Below are positions 21,394 through 31,351 of a stretch of 64,000 nt of DNA, piece by piece. Numbering within the stretch: the stretch's first letter is position 1; the number at the start of each line of letters is the position of its first letter. The notes under the pieces were generated by a model. That model ran no database searches. It was not told the DNA's origin and saw only the letters and a program-made list of their open reading frames with translations. The position numbers were made by a program, and so were the translations under genes. The DNA is from JACVRW01 sp963771715 (GTDB lineage: Bacteria; Actinomycetota; Thermoleophilia; Solirubrobacterales; Thermoleophilaceae), in NCBI GenBank assembly GCA_963771715.1, contig CAVYUQ010000016.1:62001-126000 (forward strand), written 5' to 3'.

Positions 21394-22734
21394 ATGCGAG
21401 CGCGAGCGGCGATTCCGGTGGTCGGACTGGCCCTCGTCCTCGCGGCTCCGGCGAACGCGGCGGTCGAGAAGGTCGTGGTACGGCAGGGACCGCTCGCCAT
21501 GAACCCGTACGAGGTGCGCTACACGACCCAGAGCACCCGCAGCGTTCGGGCGCCGCGGCTCGACGGCTACCTGGTCCGGATGCGCGCCCGCGTGGTCGAC
21601 GAGGCGGGCACGCCGATACCCGTGCAGCGCGTGATGCTCCACCACGTCGTCTACAAGACGCGCGGCCGCCCAGACCCGGTCTGCGGCGGAAGCGAGTCGT
21701 TCTACGGCACGGGTGAGGAGAACCAGGAGCTCCGGCTTCCGCCGGGCTACGGCTATCGGATCCGCCGGCGGGACCGCTGGATGGCGGGCTGGATGCTCAT
21801 GAACCACCGGGCCGCGCCCGATCGCGCGTACATCGAGTACACCGCCTGGGTCGAGACGTCCCGCCGGCTCCGCGCCGTGCATCCCTACTGGGTGCGGGCC
21901 ACCGGCTGCGAGCACCCGCGCGACCCGATCTTCAACGTGCCGGGCGGCCGGCGGCGCGGCGCGCGCTTCGCAAAGGCAGCGAGCTGGACCGTCCCGCGCT
22001 CTGGCCGGATCGTGGCGGGCGGCGCGCACGTGCACGGCGGCGCGCTCGCGCTGCGGCTCTCCCAGCCGCGCTGCCGCAACCGGACTCTGATGGTCTCGCG
22101 CCCGCTCTACGGCCTCCCCGACCACCCCTACTACAACGTGCTGCCCGTGCTCCACGAGCCCGGTCCGGTCGCCACCGGCTGGCTCACCTCACGCGGGGGC
22201 ATCGCAGTCGCCAAGGGCGAGCAGCTCCGGATCAGGTCCGTGTACGACGCCGAGCGCCCTCACGTCCGCGTTATGGGGATCTGGCATCTCTACCTCGCGC
22301 CCGCGCGCGCACCCCGACGACGCTGCGAGCGCCTGCCCGGCGACCTCGAGCAGACGCTTCCCTCGGTGCCTCATCGCGCGAGCCCGCCCGCTGTGACCGT
22401 GCCGCTGGTCGGTCTCGATCCGAGCGGCCAGGCGGTGACCATCGACCGCCCGCCGGGGCCCACCGTGCCGCGCGGCCGGCGGGTAGCCGTGACCGTGGGC
22501 GACCGCTCCTTCAGCATCCGCAACCTGGCGATCCCCACCGGGGCGTCCGTGACCTGGCGCTTCCGCGGGGTCGGCCTTCACGACGTGACGCTCGCGAACG
22601 GCCCGGTCGGGTTCGGCGTGCCCTGGAGCGACCGCGGCGACTTCTACACGCGGCGCTTCTCGGTGCCGGGCGCGTACAGGATCTTCTGCTCGCTGCATCC
22701 CATCGAGATGACCCAGGCGATCGACGTCGGCTAG
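21394..22734 (+). CDS. Secreted SURNod19-like protein with C-terminal cupredoxin
   Basis: 446 residues. Signal peptide MRARAAIPVVGLALVLAAPA (cleaved near ANA). The main part (about 40-310) has the pattern of SURNod19/copper-monooxygenase-like proteins (VMLHHVVYKT, WMAGWMLMNH, GGAHVHGGAL). The last 90 residues form a type-1 copper domain with ligands His396, Cys432, His435 and Met439 (LHDVT and FCSLHPIEM). It probably binds copper outside the cell and transfers electrons or protects against copper; no substrate can be named. The ATG at 21394 is preferred because it gives a proper signal peptide. Confidence 0.72.
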   Translation: MRARAAIPVVGLALVLAAPANAAVEKVVVRQGPLAMNPYEVRYTTQSTRSVRAPRLDGYLVRMRARVVDEAGTPIPVQRVMLHHVVYKTRGRPDPVCGGSESFYGTGEENQELRLPPGYGYRIRRRDRWMAGWMLMNHRAAPDRAYIEYTAWVETSRRLRAVHPYWVRATGCEHPRDPIFNVPGGRRRGARFAKAASWTVPRSGRIVAGGAHVHGGALALRLSQPRCRNRTLMVSRPLYGLPDHPYYNVLPVLHEPGPVATGWLTSRGGIAVAKGEQLRIRSVYDAERPHVRVMGIWHLYLAPARAPRRRCERLPGDLEQTLPSVPHRASPPAVTVPLVGLDPSGQAVTIDRPPGPTVPRGRRVAVTVGDRSFSIRNLAIPTGASVTWRFRGVGLHDVTLANGPVGFGVPWSDRGDFYTRRFSVPGAYRIFCSLHPIEMTQAIDVG

Positions 22735-22785
22735 AGAACCTAGCCTCGCACGCGGAGTGCCGGGTCCGCGCTCGCGGCCGCCGCG

Positions 22786-24162
22786 CTAGCTGCGCATCGC
22801 CGGGAACAGCACAATTTCGCGGATCGAGTCGCGGCCGCTCAGGATCATCACGAGGCGGTCGATGCCGATGCCGATGCCGCCCGTGGGCGGCATCCCGTGC
22901 TCGAGCGCCTGGATGTAGTCCTCGTCGTAGGGCTGGGTCTCCTCGTCGCCCGCTGCCTGGTCGGCCCGCTGCTGCTCGAAGCGCGCGCGCTGCTCGTCCG
23001 GGTCGTTCAGCTCCGTGAAGGCGTTCGCGTACTCCATCCCGGCGGCGAAGGCCTCGAAGCGCTCGACGAGGCCCTCCTCCGAGCGGTGGTCCTTCGCGAA
23101 CGGCGACAGCTCCTTCGGGTAGTCCATGACGAAGGTCGGGTTCACGAGGTCGGGCTCCACGTGCTTCGAGAGCAGGTCGTCCACGCGCTTGGCCCAGGTG
23201 CCCTCGCCGGGGAGCTCGTCGCCGCCGTAGATGTCGATGCCGGTCTTGTCCTTGATCCCCTCGCGCAGGGTCAGCCGCTTCCACGGGCGCGAGAAGTCGA
23301 CCGGGCCGTCGTAGCCCACCGCCTCGGCCACGTACGAGATCAGCTCCTCGAGCCGGTTCGCGATGTCGTTGTAGTCCGCGTACGCCTCGTACCACTCGAG
23401 CATCGTGAACTCGGGGTTGTGCTTGTGCGAGACGCCCTCGTTGCGGAAGTCCTTGCCGATCTCGTAGACGCGCTCGAGGCCGCCGACGATCAGCCGCTTC
23501 ATGTAGAGCTCGTCGGCGATCCGGAGGAACAGGTCGCGGTCGAGCGCGTTGTGGTGGGTCACGAAGGGCCGCGAGAGCGCGCCGCCGTAGAGCGGCTGGA
23601 GGATCGGCGTCTCCACCTCCAGGAAGCCGCGCTCGTCGAGCCAGCGGCGGATCGCGCGCACGATCTTCGAGCGGAGGATGAAGAGCTCGCGCGTTTCCGC
23701 GTTCGCGAGCAGATCCACTTCCCGGTGCCGGTAGCGGGTCTCCACGTCCTCGACCCCGTAGTACTCCTTCGGCACGTCCCGCAGCGCCTTCGCGAGGAGC
23801 TTCCAGTCGGTCACGAGGAGGCTCAGCTGCCCGCGGCGCGTCTTGAACGCCGTGCCGTCGATGCCGATCAGGTCGCCGATGTCGAGCGAGACGAGCCCGT
23901 CGAACGACTCCTCGCCGAGCACGTCGCGCTTGGCGTGCAGCTGGATCTTGCCCTCGCGGTCGACCAGGTCGATGAAGGCGGCGCCGCCCTGGTCGCGGCG
24001 GGCGACCATGCGGCCGGCGACCCGGTAGGCGCGATCGGTCTCCTCTCCGGGCTCGAGATCGTCGACGACCGAGGAGGTCGGGACGACGCCCTCAAACTGG
24101 TGCGGGAAGGGGTCGATGCCCTGCTCGCGCAGGCGCTCGAGCTTCGCGCGCCGGTCATCCAC
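22786..24162 (-). CDS. lysS: Lysyl-tRNA synthetase, class II
   Basis: 458-residue cytoplasmic enzyme charging tRNA-Lys. An OB-fold anticodon-binding domain (about 45-150) precedes the class II core: motif 2 YEIGKDFRNEGVSHKHNPEFT and motif 3 GIGIGIDRLVMILSG. The GTG at 24162 is the only start consistent with the family N-terminus, which is short here. It follows greA on the same strand after a strong hairpin (24203-24222). Confidence 0.95.
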   Translation of the reverse strand: MDDRRAKLERLREQGIDPFPHQFEGVVPTSSVVDDLEPGEETDRAYRVAGRMVARRDQGGAAFIDLVDREGKIQLHAKRDVLGEESFDGLVSLDIGDLIGIDGTAFKTRRGQLSLLVTDWKLLAKALRDVPKEYYGVEDVETRYRHREVDLLANAETRELFILRSKIVRAIRRWLDERGFLEVETPILQPLYGGALSRPFVTHHNALDRDLFLRIADELYMKRLIVGGLERVYEIGKDFRNEGVSHKHNPEFTMLEWYEAYADYNDIANRLEELISYVAEAVGYDGPVDFSRPWKRLTLREGIKDKTGIDIYGGDELPGEGTWAKRVDDLLSKHVEPDLVNPTFVMDYPKELSPFAKDHRSEEGLVERFEAFAAGMEYANAFTELNDPDEQRARFEQQRADQAAGDEETQPYDEDYIQALEHGMPPTGGIGIGIDRLVMILSGRDSIREIVLFPAMRS

Positions 24163-24202
24163 CGCGCGGAGGCTACCTAGGCCGGCCAGGTGGCGCGGGG
24201 GA

Positions 24203-24222
24203 CCGGGGGCGCGAGCCCCCGG
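24203..24222. terminator. GC hairpin between greA and lysS
   Basis: Perfect 8-bp stem CCGGGGGC/GCCCCCGG closed by a GCGA (GNRA-type) loop. It lies just after the greA stop in the direction of transcription. There is no T-run, so termination may be partial; lysS could still be read through. Confidence 0.5.
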
Positions 24223-24230
24223 GTGGGTAA

Positions 24231-24707
24231 TCAGCGCTCGATCTTGGTGATCTTCAGCTTGCGCGCCGGGCCGCGGGGCACCTGCACGCTCACCGTCTCG
24301 CCGCGCTTGTGGCCGAGCAGCGCGCGACCTACCGGGGACTCGTTCGAGAGCTTGCTCTCGGACGGGTCGGCCTCGGCGGAGCCGACGATCTTGAACTTCG
24401 TCGACTTGTCCGTCTTCTGGTCCTTCACGTGCACGGTCACGCCGACGTTCACGACGTCCGTCTCGACCGATTTCGCGTCGATCACGCGGGCGTTGCGGAG
24501 CTTCTCCTCGAGGTCGGAGATCTGCTTCTCGAGCATCGCCTGCTCGTTCTTGGCGTCGTCGTACTCGGCGTTCTCGGAGATGTCCCCGAACTCGCGCGCC
24601 TCCTTGATGCGCTCGGCCACCTCACGGCGCCGATCGCCGCTCAGGTGCTCGATCTTGGCCTTGAGCTCCTTGAGGCCTTCAGGTGTCAGAACTGTCTCTC
24701 GCGCCAT
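24231..24707 (-). CDS. greA: Transcript cleavage factor GreA
   Basis: 158 residues: N-terminal coiled coil with the acidic tip AREFGDISENAEYDDAK that reaches the polymerase active site, then the C-terminal FKBP-like domain (VGRALLGHKRGETVSV). It rescues backtracked RNA polymerase. The ATG at 24707 matches the family start and has a G-rich site upstream; a promoter is visible at 24744-24773. Confidence 0.95.
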   Translation of the reverse strand: MARETVLTPEGLKELKAKIEHLSGDRRREVAERIKEAREFGDISENAEYDDAKNEQAMLEKQISDLEEKLRNARVIDAKSVETDVVNVGVTVHVKDQKTDKSTKFKIVGSAEADPSESKLSNESPVGRALLGHKRGETVSVQVPRGPARKLKITKIER

Positions 24708-24743
24708 AAGAAAACCCCCGTCTTCCTTCCGGAGGGACCGAGC

Positions 24744-24773
24744 AGTGTAGCGACCTTTCATCCGCTCAATCAA
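24744..24773 (-). promoter_or_regulatory. Probable greA promoter overlapping a dyad
   Basis: On the minus strand: -35 TTGATT (24773-24768), 18-bp spacer, -10 TACACT (24749-24744), 36 bases before the greA ATG. The -35 lies inside a dyad with six-base arms TCAATC/GATTGA (24766-24781), which could be an operator for greA or for the divergent aroB-like gene. Confidence 0.55.
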
Positions 24774-24822
24774 CCGATTGATGGATGTGCACCGGTCAGG
24801 GTGGCGCGCAGACTCAGCGGCC

Positions 24823-25312
24823 ATGCCGGTCGAAGTCCTGAGCGCCGATCTCGTCCACACCGTGGACGCGATCGAGCTGCCGCCGGCCGGAGGCGAGGTG
24901 CTGGGCCGCGCCGAGCGCCGCGATTCCTACCCGATAGTGGTGACCCGCTCGCCCGAGGAGACGATGGAGCGCCTGCTCCAGCTGGTCGGCGAGGCGAGCG
25001 TGGCCGTGATCACCGACGAGACGGTCGCCGGGCTCCACGCGCCGCTCGTGGTGGGCGCGCTCCAGAAGGCCGGCGTGCAGGTGGAGGTGGTGGCGATCCC
25101 GCCCGGCGAGCGCCACAAGACGCTCGCGCAGGCATGCCGGCTCCTCGATTGGCTGAGCGGCACGCAGATAGGCCGTCGCGATCTCGTCCTGAATCTGGGC
25201 GGAGGCGTCGTGATCGACATGGGCGGTTGGGTCGCCAGCTCCAGATGAGAGGGATCGCCTGTCTGAATCTCGCGACCACCCTGATCGGCCAGGTCGACGC
25301 GGGCATCGGAGG
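24823..25312 (+). pseudogene. aroB/sugar-phosphate cyclase-like gene, truncated
   Basis: About 162 residues matching the N-terminal half of 3-dehydroquinate synthase and related cyclases: VAVITDETVAGLHA, VVAIPPGERHKTL, the NAD-loop LVLNLGGGVVIDMGGWVAS, then after a frame change near 25243 MRGIACLNLATTLIGQVDAGIGG. The second half with the metal-binding residues is missing; the sequence runs straight into the tail of a different gene. It cannot be active as it stands. Confidence 0.75.
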
Positions 25313-25366
25313 CCCTTCATCTCGGGCGTCATTCTGCGAGTCGACGGCGGCGAGCTGGCCGGCTAG
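25313..25366 (+). pseudogene. C-terminal scrap of a short-chain dehydrogenase
   Basis: Seventeen codons reading PFISGVILRVDGGELAG followed by a stop. This is the usual ending of SDR oxidoreductases (FITGxxLxVDGGxxAG). It is joined directly to the broken aroB-like sequence in another frame, so a deletion (or assembly join) removed the rest of both genes. Confidence 0.65.
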
Positions 25367-26950
25367 GCCGCCCGCGCCGCCTCGGCGGTGGCGCCCACCA
25401 GCTGCCCGCCGGGGCAGTCGCATGCCTTGACCTCGCGGCGCGGGTTCACGATCCCCACGAGGCCGAGCACGCCGCCGAGCGCCACGAGGCCCGTCCCGAC
25501 GGCGATCGCGAGCCGGAAGGCGTCGACCGACGAGACGCGCGACGCGCGCTCCACCTCGGCGCGGACGGCGGGCGGGGCGTCCGTCAGCTCGACCCGGGCG
25601 AGCGGCTGGCGCTCCGCCTCCTCGATCGCCGCGCTCACGGCGGGGAGGTTGGCGCGCGCGCCGAGCTCGTCGCGGAGCGTGGACCCGGCCGAGGAAGCCA
25701 CCAGCGCGCCCACGGCCGCGATCGCGATCAGGCTGGCCGAGCGCGCGATCGCGTTGTTCACCCCGGAGGCCACGCCGGCGTTGTGCTCGTCGGCGTCGGC
25801 GAGCACGGTCGCGGTGAGCGGCGCGACGACGATCGACAGCCCGACCGCGAACACGAGCAGCCCGGGCAGCAGGTCGGTCAGGTAGTCCACGTCGGCGTCG
25901 AGGGGCAAGAACAGCGCCAGGCCCGCGGCGGCGATCAGCGGGCCCCCGCCCATGAAGAAGCGCGGGCCGTAGCGGTCGGCGAGCGCGCCGAAGCGCGTTG
26001 AGAGCAGGAACATCACGATCGTCACCGGGATCGTCGTGCTGCCCGCCTCGACGGCGCTGTAGCCCGCCACCTGCTGGAGGTACAGGACCAGGAAGAAGAA
26101 CAGCAGCCCGAGCCCCGCGTACATCGAGAACGTCTCGATGTTGCCCACGGTGAAGTTCCGGCGCCGGAACAGCGCGAGCGGCAGCATCGGGTGGCGGCTG
26201 CGCGCCTCCCAGACGACGAAGGCGGTGAACAGGAGCGCGCCGGCCGCGAGCGGCATCCACACGCCGCCGTCTCTGCCACCCGCTCCGCGGCTGCTCGATC
26301 AGGCCGTAGGTCATCCCGGCCAGGCCGAACGCGCACAGCGCGGCGCCCACCACGTCCACGCGGGAATCCGGCGGCCGGACGTGTTGCGTGGCCATGACGC
26401 GCCGCACCAGGAACAGCGTGATCAGCACGACCGGCACGTTGACCGCGAAGATCCATCGCCACGAGGCGGTGTCCACCAGCTGCCCGCCGATGAGCGGCCC
26501 GAGCACCGTCCCGATCCCGCTCCATGCGGTCCAGGCGCCGATCGCGCGGCCGCGCTCGTCCGGCGGGAAGGTCGCGGCGATCACCGCCAGCGCCGCGGGC
26601 GTGAGCAGCGCCCCGCAGACGCCCTGGAGCGCGCGCGACAGCACGAGCAGCTCGATCGTCGGCGCCACGGCGCAAAAGACGGACGTCACGCCGAACCCGA
26701 TCACCCCGAACTCGAACACCCGGCGCGCGCCGAACAGGTCGCCCAGCGACCCGCCCACGAGGATCAGCGAGGCGAGCGTCACGAGATAGGCATTCGCCGT
26801 CCACTGCTGCCCCGCCAGCCCGCCGCCGAGGTCGTCCGCGATGGCGGGCAGCGCCACGTTCACGACCGTCGAGTCGACCGTGACGACGGTCGTGCCGAGG
26901 ATGGCCGCTACCAGTGTTAGCTGTTTAGTCCTCGAAGAAGGCGTAGCCAT
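25363..26950 (-). CDS. DHA2-type 14-helix drug exporter, frameshifted
   Basis: Major facilitator of about 528 residues, EmrB/QacA type. N-terminal half: TVDSTVVNVALPAIADDL in helix 1, LGDLFGARR in loop 2-3, motif C-like region GIGTVLGPLIGG. One or more frame changes near 26280 separate it from the intact C-terminal half (about 300 residues). The tail ends with a short Cys-containing segment (ACDCPGG). Proton-driven export of lipophilic compounds is expected. The ATG at 26950 overlaps the end of the upstream acyl-CoA dehydrogenase gene by 26 bp. Confidence 0.8.
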
Positions 26951-28668
26951 ACTCGCCGCGCTTGTAGGCCAGCTTCGCGATCGGCGATCATCCGCTCGTC
27001 GTCGTTGCGCTCGACCTGGTCGAGCGTGGGCGTCACCCGCGCGCGCGGCGCGCGTGCAGAAGGTCTCGGCGATGTAGCGCTCCTGCCCGGACGGCTCCAC
27101 GCCGTGCTCCTCGAGGTGCGCCGTCACGCGCGAGAGCACCGCGATCTGCGCGTAGACGTCCGAGACGGCGTCGGCCAGCCGCTTCTGGTGGAACTGGCGC
27201 TCCGCGATCCCGCGCGGTGCTCGCGCAGGAGGCCCTCGGTGACCGAGCGCAGGCGCTTGACCTGGTCGGTGAGCGGGTCCGGCGAGGTCGTCGAGCTCGT
27301 CGTGCGCGCGCGTGATCCGGTCGGGCCGCACCTCGCGCTGCGATCCGCCCGGCCACGTAGTCCGCCAGCACGCCGATCGAGCCGATCGGGTCGCCCAGGC
27401 CAGAGCTCGCCCATGCTCCTTCAGCTCGCTCGCCCAGCGGCTTCATCCCCGACAGCGCGATGAACGCGCGCATCACGTCGTTGGCGCCCTCGAAGATCGG
27501 GAAGATCCGGATGTCGCGCAGCAACTTCTCGTAGGGCTCGTCGCGCATGTAGCCCGCCCCGCCCTTGAGCTGGAGCGCGCGGTTGGCCGCGTACCAGAGG
27601 AACTCGGTGCCGGCGACCTTGCAGATCGCCGACTCGAGCGAGTAGTCCTGCACGCCCTGGTCGACCAGCCCGCTGGTCAGGTACGCCATCGACTCGAGCC
27701 CGAACAGGTAGGAGACCATCCAGCCGATCTTGTCCTGCACCAGCTCGAAGTCGGCCAGCGGGCGGCCGAACTGCTTGCGCTCCTTCACGTGGTCGATGGT
27801 CAGGTCGAGCAGGAACTTCGCCCCGCCGACCGAGCCCGTGCCGAGGCGACATCCGGCCGTTGTTGAGGATCTGCATGGCGATCCGGAAGCCCTCGCCGGG
27901 CTCGCCGAGCACGTTCTCGGGCGGGACGCGGACGCCGTTGTAGTGCAGCTCGCGCAGGTCGTTGCCGCGCAGGCCCATCGTGTCGAAGCGCTTGCCGACC
28001 TCGAAGCCCGTCCATGCCCTTCTCGAGGATGAAGGCGGTGTGGCGCGCTGCCGTCGACCTCGGTGGCCGCGAAGGTCACGAACACGCCGGCCTTCGAGCC
28101 GTTGCCGATGTAGTGCTTCTGGCCGTTGAGCCGCCAGGAGCCGTCCGCCTGGCGCTCGGCGCGCGTCTCCATGCCGTGCACGTCGGAGCCGGCGTTGGGC
28201 TCGGTGAGCGCGAAGCCGGCGAGCTTGCGCCCGCTCGCGAGGTCGGGCAGGAAGCGCGCCTTCTGCTCGTCGGTGCCGAACAGCGACGATGCCCTTCATC
28301 CCGATCGACTGGTGCACGCCCATGATCACCGACGAGCGTCGCGTCGATCTGGGCGAACACCTCCGAGACGCGGCAGTAGCCGGTCTGGGAGAGGCCCTGG
28401 CCGCCGTACTCCTCGGGCACGTAGAGGCCCAGCAGCCCGCGCTCGCCGAGCTCGGCGATCTTGTCGTCGCCGATCCAGCGGTCCTCCTCGGTCTTCCGCG
28501 GGTCGTATCTCGGCGCACTCGCGCAGCGAGGCGGTGCAAGCGCGCGGATCCTGCTCCTGCTCGGCCGGGTCCGGCTTCGGGAACGGGAAGACGAGGTCCT
28601 CGTGGATCTCCCCCAGGAACAGCGACTTGGCGAACGAGGAGACGCCCCGACTCGGTGGCCGCCTGCAT
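26925..28668 (-). CDS. Long acyl-CoA dehydrogenase (VLCAD/ACAD9-like), many frame changes
   Basis: About 580 residues when pieced together. Blocks in order: SLFLGEIHEDLVFPFPKP, GLLGLYVPEEYGGQGLSQTG, SVIMGVHQSIGMKGI, FALTEPNAGSDVHGMETRAE, GQKHYIGNGSKAGVFVTFA, NNGRM, LKGGAGYMRDEPYEKLLRD, then a C-terminal helical extension ending KRGEYGYAFFED. FAD-dependent first step of fatty acid beta-oxidation; the length suits very-long-chain, membrane-associated enzymes. At least eight frame changes. ATG 28668 shares one base with a TGA in the citrate synthase region, so the gene is probably in that operon. Confidence 0.75.
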
Positions 28669-29784
28669 CAGTGCGTCGGCGGCCTCCGCAGTCCGCTTCG
28701 CCGAGTCGGCTCTGCGCGGCTCCGGGCCCGACGTACGCGCGCGTCGGCCGGATCAGGCGGCCCTCGCGCTTCTGCTCGAGGATGTGCGCCGACCAGCCGC
28801 CCACGCGCGCGCACGCGAACAGCGGCGTGAACAGGTCCGGCGGCACGTCGGCGAAGTCGAGCACCACGGCCGACCAGAACTCCACGTTCGTGGCGAGCAC
28901 GCGGTCCGGCTTGCGCGCCTGCAGCTCGGCGAGCGCGGCCTCCTCGAGCGCCTCGGCCACCTCCAGCCGCGGCGCGCCGATCTCGCGCGCGGTGCGGCGC
29001 AGCACGCGGGCGCGCGGGTCCTCGGCGCGGTACACGCGGTGGCCGAAGCCCATCAGGCGCTCGCCGCGGTCGAGCGCCTGCTTGACCCAGCGCTCGGCGT
29101 CGCCCATCTCCTCGACCTCGTCGAGCATCTGTGAGCACGCGCGAGGGCGCGCCGCCGTGGAGCGGCCCGGACAGGGCGCCGACCGCCGCCGGAGAGCGCG
29201 GCGGCCACGTCGGCGCCGGTCGAGGCGATCACGCGCGCCGTGAAGGTCGAGGCGTTCATGCCGTGCTCGGCGGCGGAGATCCAGTAGGCGTCGATCGCCT
29301 TCACGTGGCGGGGGTCGGCCTCGCCGCGCCAGCGGATCAGGAAGCGCTCGGGGATCGAGGTCGGCCTTGTCGACCTCGGCCTGCGGGACCGGCGGCCTGC
29401 CGACCCCGCGCGCCGACTGGGCCACGAACGAGAGCGCCATCACCGACACGCGCGCCAGGTCCTGCGCGCGCCTGCTCGTCGGAGATGTCGATCAGCTGGC
29501 CGAGCCCCCACTCGGGCGCGAGCATGGCGAGGGCGGCCTGGAGGTCCACGCGCGGGTCGCCGGTGCGGACCGAGAGCGGGTGCGGGTGCGCCGGCGGCAG
29601 CCCGGGCTCGAACTGCGCCGTCCACGAGCAGGCCCCAGACCTTCTCGTACGGCACCTTGCCGACCAGCTCCTCGATGTCGACCCCGCGATAGCGGAGCGC
29701 GCCACCCTCCTTGTCGGGCTCGGCGATCTCGGTCTCGAACGCGATTACTCCCTCGAGACCCGACGGAACCTCGATCATCGCCAT
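28668..29784 (-). CDS. gltA: Citrate synthase, several frame changes
   Basis: About 370 residues across frames: GLEGVIAFETEIAEPDKEGG, LRYRGVDIEELV, then AIDAYWISAAEHGMNASTFTARV (catalytic His region), PLHGGAPS, MGFGHRVYRAEDPRA (second His) and NVEFWSAVVLDFADVPPDLF (catalytic Asp region). It makes citrate from acetyl-CoA and oxaloacetate. The ATG at 29784 is only 15 bp from the divergent GNAT start. The C-terminal end is unresolved: either TGA 28668-28670 or an indel hides the stop. Confidence 0.8.
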
Positions 29785-29799
29785 GGCCGCAGAATACTT

Positions 29800-30256
29800 A
29801 TGGCCATGATTCGGCTCGCGACAGAAGAGGACGCCGCCGACGTCGCCCGGCTCGTGAGCGCGTTCCGCGATTGGCAGAGCCGCGACGCGCCGGACGACGC
29901 CCTCATCGAGAGCACGGTTCGGCGGCTGCTCGCCGACCCGAACACGGACTTCCTCATTGGCGGCGAGCCGGCCACGGCCGTATGCCAGCTTCGCTACCGG
30001 CTGTCGGTGTGGACCGGAACCGAGGACTGCTGTCTCGAGGACCTATTCGTCAGTGACGACGCGCGTGGCTCCGGGCTGGGCCGTGCGCTGGTTGAGGCCG
30101 CGCTGGAGAAGGCGCGGGAGCGCGGCTGTGCGCGGATTCACCTGGATACAGGCGAGGCGAACGCCGCGGCGCCTGGCTCTCTACAGGTCGGTCGGCTTCG
30201 AGAGCGGGTCCGGCAAGGCCGGAGGGCACGACCTCTTCATGCGGCTGCGTCTCTGA
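29800..30256 (+). CDS. GNAT N-acetyltransferase, one frame change
   Basis: About 150 residues: IRLATEEDAADVARLV at the start, LEDLFVSDDARGSGLGRALVE containing the acetyl-CoA loop, then HLDTGEANAAA and, after a frame change near 30170, LALYRSVGFESG ending GGHDLFMRLRL. Substrate unknown. Start is ATG 29800 or 29806; its end overlaps the converging MOSC gene by 20 bp. Confidence 0.75.
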
Positions 30257-30676
30257 CCTCGTCGACCTCGTCGCCGACCGCGATCCGGCCGGGCTGGACG
30301 ATGTCTGCACGCAGGCCGGCGCGGTGCACCATGCCCTTGAGGACGCCCGGGTAGGTGAGGCTCTCGATGTGGGCGCAGGGCTCGCACCACTCGGCGCCCA
30401 CGGCCTCGACACCGCCGACACGGAACCGCTTTCCCAGCAGGTCGTTGAGCCGGACGCCGCTGGTGAGCACCTGGCGGCGGATCTCCGCGTGGGAGACTCG
30501 ATCCCGGTGTCCTCGCGAAAGCTCTCGAGCGCCTCGGCCTCGACGAGCGTGATGTCGCCGCGGCCGAAGTAGCGGTCGCCGGGCAGGCCCTCGGCCGTCA
30601 CGTCGATGCTTTCCACGGGCTCGGGCAGCTGCTCGCGCTCGGGGGCGATTCGGATGGCTTCCACTCGTCCTGGCAT
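30237..30676 (-). CDS. MOSC-domain protein, frameshifted
   Basis: About 146 residues: GRVEAIRIAPEREQLPEPV, GDRYFGRGDITLVEAEAL, then after a frame change near 30490 EIRRQVLTSGVRLNDLLGKRF, and CEPCAHIE with the conserved cysteine that binds sulfur or the molybdenum cofactor. MOSC proteins move activated sulfur or use molybdopterin. A longer MOSC protein occurs at 37990-38784. Confidence 0.75.
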
Positions 30677-30703
30677 GAAGCCCAGAGTACCCTGCCCTGC
30701 GCC

Positions 30704-31351
30704 ATGCGCATCCTCGAAGAGGTGGTCGAGAGCTATCTGCGGGACCTGCGTCCCGAGCGCTCCGAGGTGATGCGCGACATGGAGGAGCATGCCGAGCGCG
30801 ACTCGATCCCGATCGTCCACTGGGAGACCGGCCGGCTGCTCGCGGTGCTCTGCCGGGTGCTCGACCCGGTCGTGCTCGAGGTGGGAACGGCGATCGGCTA
30901 CTCCACCCTCCACATGGCGGAGGAGCTCCGAAGCGGTCGCGTCGTCACGCTGGAGCGCGACCCCGAGCGAGCCGGCCAGGCGCGCTCCTACCTGGAGCGG
31001 GGCGGCGTCGCGGAGCGCGTGGAGATCGTGGAGGGCGACGCCCTCGAGACGCTCGCGGGCCTCGACGGGCCGTTCGACCTGCTGTTCGTGGACGCGAGCA
31101 AGGGCGAGTACGCCCGTTACATCGAGCTGGCGGAGCCGAAGCTCTCCGCGCGGGCGCTGATGGTCGTGGACAACCTGCTCATGAGCGGCGAGGTGGCGCT
31201 GCCGGAAGACGCCGAGACGCGCTGGAACCCGGACTCGCTGGCGGCGGCACGGCGCCTGAACGCGGACCTGATCGCGTCCGGCGACTGGCTCGCCTGCGTG
31301 CTGCCGGTCGGCGACGGGATCGGGCTCGCCGCTCGCCGCGGCCCGGACTAA
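30704..31351 (+). CDS. O-methyltransferase, CCoAOMT-like
   Basis: 215-residue class I SAM-dependent methyltransferase. Motif I VLEVGTAIGYSTLHMA, acidic motif VTLERDPERAG, and LLFVDASKGEYARYIE are typical of the caffeoyl-CoA/catechol O-methyltransferase-like family. Acts on catechols or similar small molecules; the substrate is not evident. Intact, with a four-base overlap at its 3' end with the converging acyltransferase gene. Confidence 0.85.
   Translation: MRILEEVVESYLRDLRPERSEVMRDMEEHAERDSIPIVHWETGRLLAVLCRVLDPVVLEVGTAIGYSTLHMAEELRSGRVVTLERDPERAGQARSYLERGGVAERVEIVEGDALETLAGLDGPFDLLFVDASKGEYARYIELAEPKLSARALMVVDNLLMSGEVALPEDAETRWNPDSLAAARRLNADLIASGDWLACVLPVGDGIGLAARRGPD

Noticed and set aside
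22897..24180. A 427-codon open frame opposite lysS
   Set aside because: Antisense shadow of a certain gene, with biased composition and no recognisable motif.
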